Shown in pieces: positions 62,851-64,000 of a stretch of 64,000 nucleotides of DNA. The position numbers and the translations under genes are program-made. The notes below the pieces were generated by a model. That model did not search any database. It saw only the letters and a program-made list of their open reading frames with translations, and was not told where the DNA came from. Numbering within the stretch: position 1 is the first letter of the stretch; each line of letters starts with the position of its first letter. The DNA lies in NCBI GenBank assembly GCA_018136815.1, contig CM030937.1, positions 6,110,999 to 6,174,998 of the forward strand. The letters run 5' to 3'. The DNA comes from Isochrysis galbana (lineage: Eukaryota; Haptophyta; Isochrysidales; Isochrysidaceae).

Positions 62851-63283
62851 GCTATCTATAGTTGTGTGCTGTGTGGCCCTGAATCTTTAAGATCAAGCCT
62901 CCCGTCCCCCGCGAGGCCCCACCTATTTTCCAAGCATCCGGCCCAGGGCCCAGATGGGTAGAAAACATCAAACAACATAACAACATCAAACATCCGTACA
63001 ATAAACTCTTGCCGTCTGCTCATCACCCCACCCCGTCTCGTACACGGAGCCAGCTAACACTGCTTCGGTGTGCACTCCTAGCGAAATATGATATTTGGGA
63101 TGCGTCCCGAAAGTCGCAAGGGCCCAGCACCCCATATCTATCTATGGTCTACTCATGAATGTCTACACTCTTTCCACACACATATGCCAAGCCATAGCAA
63201 CGAAACACCGGCACCCAAAGTCTGTGAGCACAAGACCTCACCCAAAATGTTGTGAGGGTACTAGCCTTCGAGCCAAGTCGGGT
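62851..63283. other. Intergenic; LINE tail relic
   Basis: GGCCCTGAATCTTTAAGATC at 62872 resembles the LINE terminus without a T tail. Otherwise this is 3' flank of the H2B gene. Confidence 0.4.
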
Positions 63284-63299
63284 GGTGTTCAAAAACACC
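63284..63299 (-). promoter_or_regulatory. Histone mRNA 3' stem-loop (H2B)
   Basis: On the minus strand GGTGTT-TTTG-AACACC is a 6-bp stem with a 4-nt loop, 45 nt after the H2B stop, with CCG before it and ACCC after it, as in the H1 gene. Confidence 0.78.
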
Positions 63300-63344
63300 G
63301 GTTGGAATCGGGAAGGTCCCTGCCTGCCCTTACAGGTCACCTGC

Positions 63345-63713
63345 TCACGCGTTGGAGGTGTACTTCGTGACTGCCTTGGTGCCCTCCGAGACAGCATGCT
63401 TGGCCAACTCGCCGGGAAGGATGAGGCGCACAGCAGTCTGGATCTCGCGTGACGAGAGAGTGCCCTTCTTATTGTAGCGAACGAGCTTGCCCGCCTCCAC
63501 CGCAATGCGCTCAAACGCATCATTGATGAACGAGTTCATGATCGACATCGCCTTGGAAGAAATGCCAGTGTCAGGGTGCACCTGCTTCAACACCTTGTAA
63601 ATGTACGAGGAGTAGGACTCAGTGCGCTTCTTCTTCTTCCCCTTCTTGTCGCCGGCAGCCTTCGGCTTCTTCTCCGACTTCTTCGAGGGCGTCTTCTTCG
63701 CGACGGGCGGCAT
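63345..63713 (-). CDS. Histone H2B
   Basis: The product is a 122-residue single-exon ORF from ATG 63713. The N-terminal tail is Lys-rich ([20 protein letters not shown]), followed by the diagnostic H2B histone fold: [60 protein letters not shown] and [17 protein letters not shown], with the conserved C-terminal Lys that is the usual ubiquitination site. It pairs with H2A in the nucleosome. It is intronless with a 3' stem-loop, as expected for an S-phase histone gene. A partner histone gene may lie to the right, outside the window. Confidence 0.98.
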   Translation of the reverse strand: MPPVAKKTPSKKSEKKPKAAGDKKGKKKKRTESYSSYIYKVLKQVHPDTGISSKAMSIMNSFINDAFERIAVEAGKLVRYNKKGTLSSREIQTAVRLILPGELAKHAVSEGTKAVTKYTSNA

Positions 63714-64000
63714 GACTGGCAGCTTCTGATCGGTGGATAGACCTCACGCCGGCCAGAGGGGTGGTCTTGCGCCCGCCTGCAGCGGCGCATCCCGCCGGCG
63801 TCTTCCAGGCACACCGATCGGCCGCCGTCACGGCTCGAGCACCCACCAACTCATCTCTCGCTCCGGCCAGAACGCCGTCTCTCCCCATCTAGAGCCCAGC
63901 CTCACAGCTGAGGGCCCACGCATTCCATTCGGCGTACGGAGCGCGCCAGACTTTCCGCATATTCGATTCGCACGGCAATAGTACCAGGCTGTACGATGTC
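63714..64000. promoter_or_regulatory. Upstream region of H2B
   Basis: This is the 5' flank of H2B. It has no clear TATA box and no ORF that I can support. Confidence 0.4.

Noticed and set aside
1-64000. tRNA and rRNA genes
   Set aside because: I looked for B-box-like GGTTCGA and rRNA words and found none that folds or aligns by eye. A covariance-model search would be needed to exclude tRNAs.

Overview
This is nuclear DNA of a GC-rich unicellular eukaryote, most likely an alga. The genes have short introns, a histone H1 and a histone H2B with stem-loop 3' ends, a eukaryotic-type cytosolic tryptophanyl-tRNA synthetase, a DUF4239 (bestrophin-like) membrane protein with two apparent GC-AG introns, an EGF/exostosin glycosyltransferase and a TPR-PhyH dioxygenase. 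Frequent GC-AG introns together with DUF4239 and GT47-EGF genes suggest a haptophyte or a relative. That is inference, not proof. There are three 100-N scaffold gaps (6415-6514, 25515-25614, 48901-49000).

Left third (1-17.7 kb). A minus-strand LTR-type retrotransposon runs off the left edge. In transcription order it encodes gag (5993-3576), a phage-type cytosine DNA methyltransferase segment (3575-912) and a retropepsin (from about 1158 to beyond position 1). Gag and the methyltransferase share one frame and are separated by a single TAG followed by GGA and a 9-bp GC stem. The protease lies in the -1 frame, and a G_GGT_TTC heptamer sits in the overlap. A truncated Gypsy fragment, a gap and a large minus-strand gene follow. 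That gene has a dynein-stalk-like N-terminus followed by about 17 helical repeats of 57 residues. A decayed tyrosine recombinase comes next, then an apparently intact 6.6-kb LINE with target-site duplications and an unusual 3' poly-T tail.

Middle (17.7-40.4 kb). This is mostly repeats. The DUF4239 gene (19.8-22.3 kb), a small MED11-like gene (29.5 kb) and the exostosin gene (30.5-32.8 kb) are islands among LINE relics, a nested hairpin element, several dispersed repeat families, GA microsatellites, a 204-bp satellite (33.9-36.9 kb, about 14 copies) and a Gypsy integrase tail with a chromodomain.

Right third (41-64 kb). This part is richer in genes: TPR-PhyH (41.4-43.7), an MGQY-family protein (44.8-45.4), a hypothetical ORF, an EF-hand ORF and an ARM/coiled-coil gene on the minus strand (45.8-48.9), H1 with a divergent 699-residue protein (51.1-53.9), WARS (57.0-58.7) and H2B (63.3-63.7). 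Copies of at least four repeat families lie between them. The genes look like ordinary housekeeping genes with no operon logic. The novel biology is concentrated in the retroelements and the repeat proteins.
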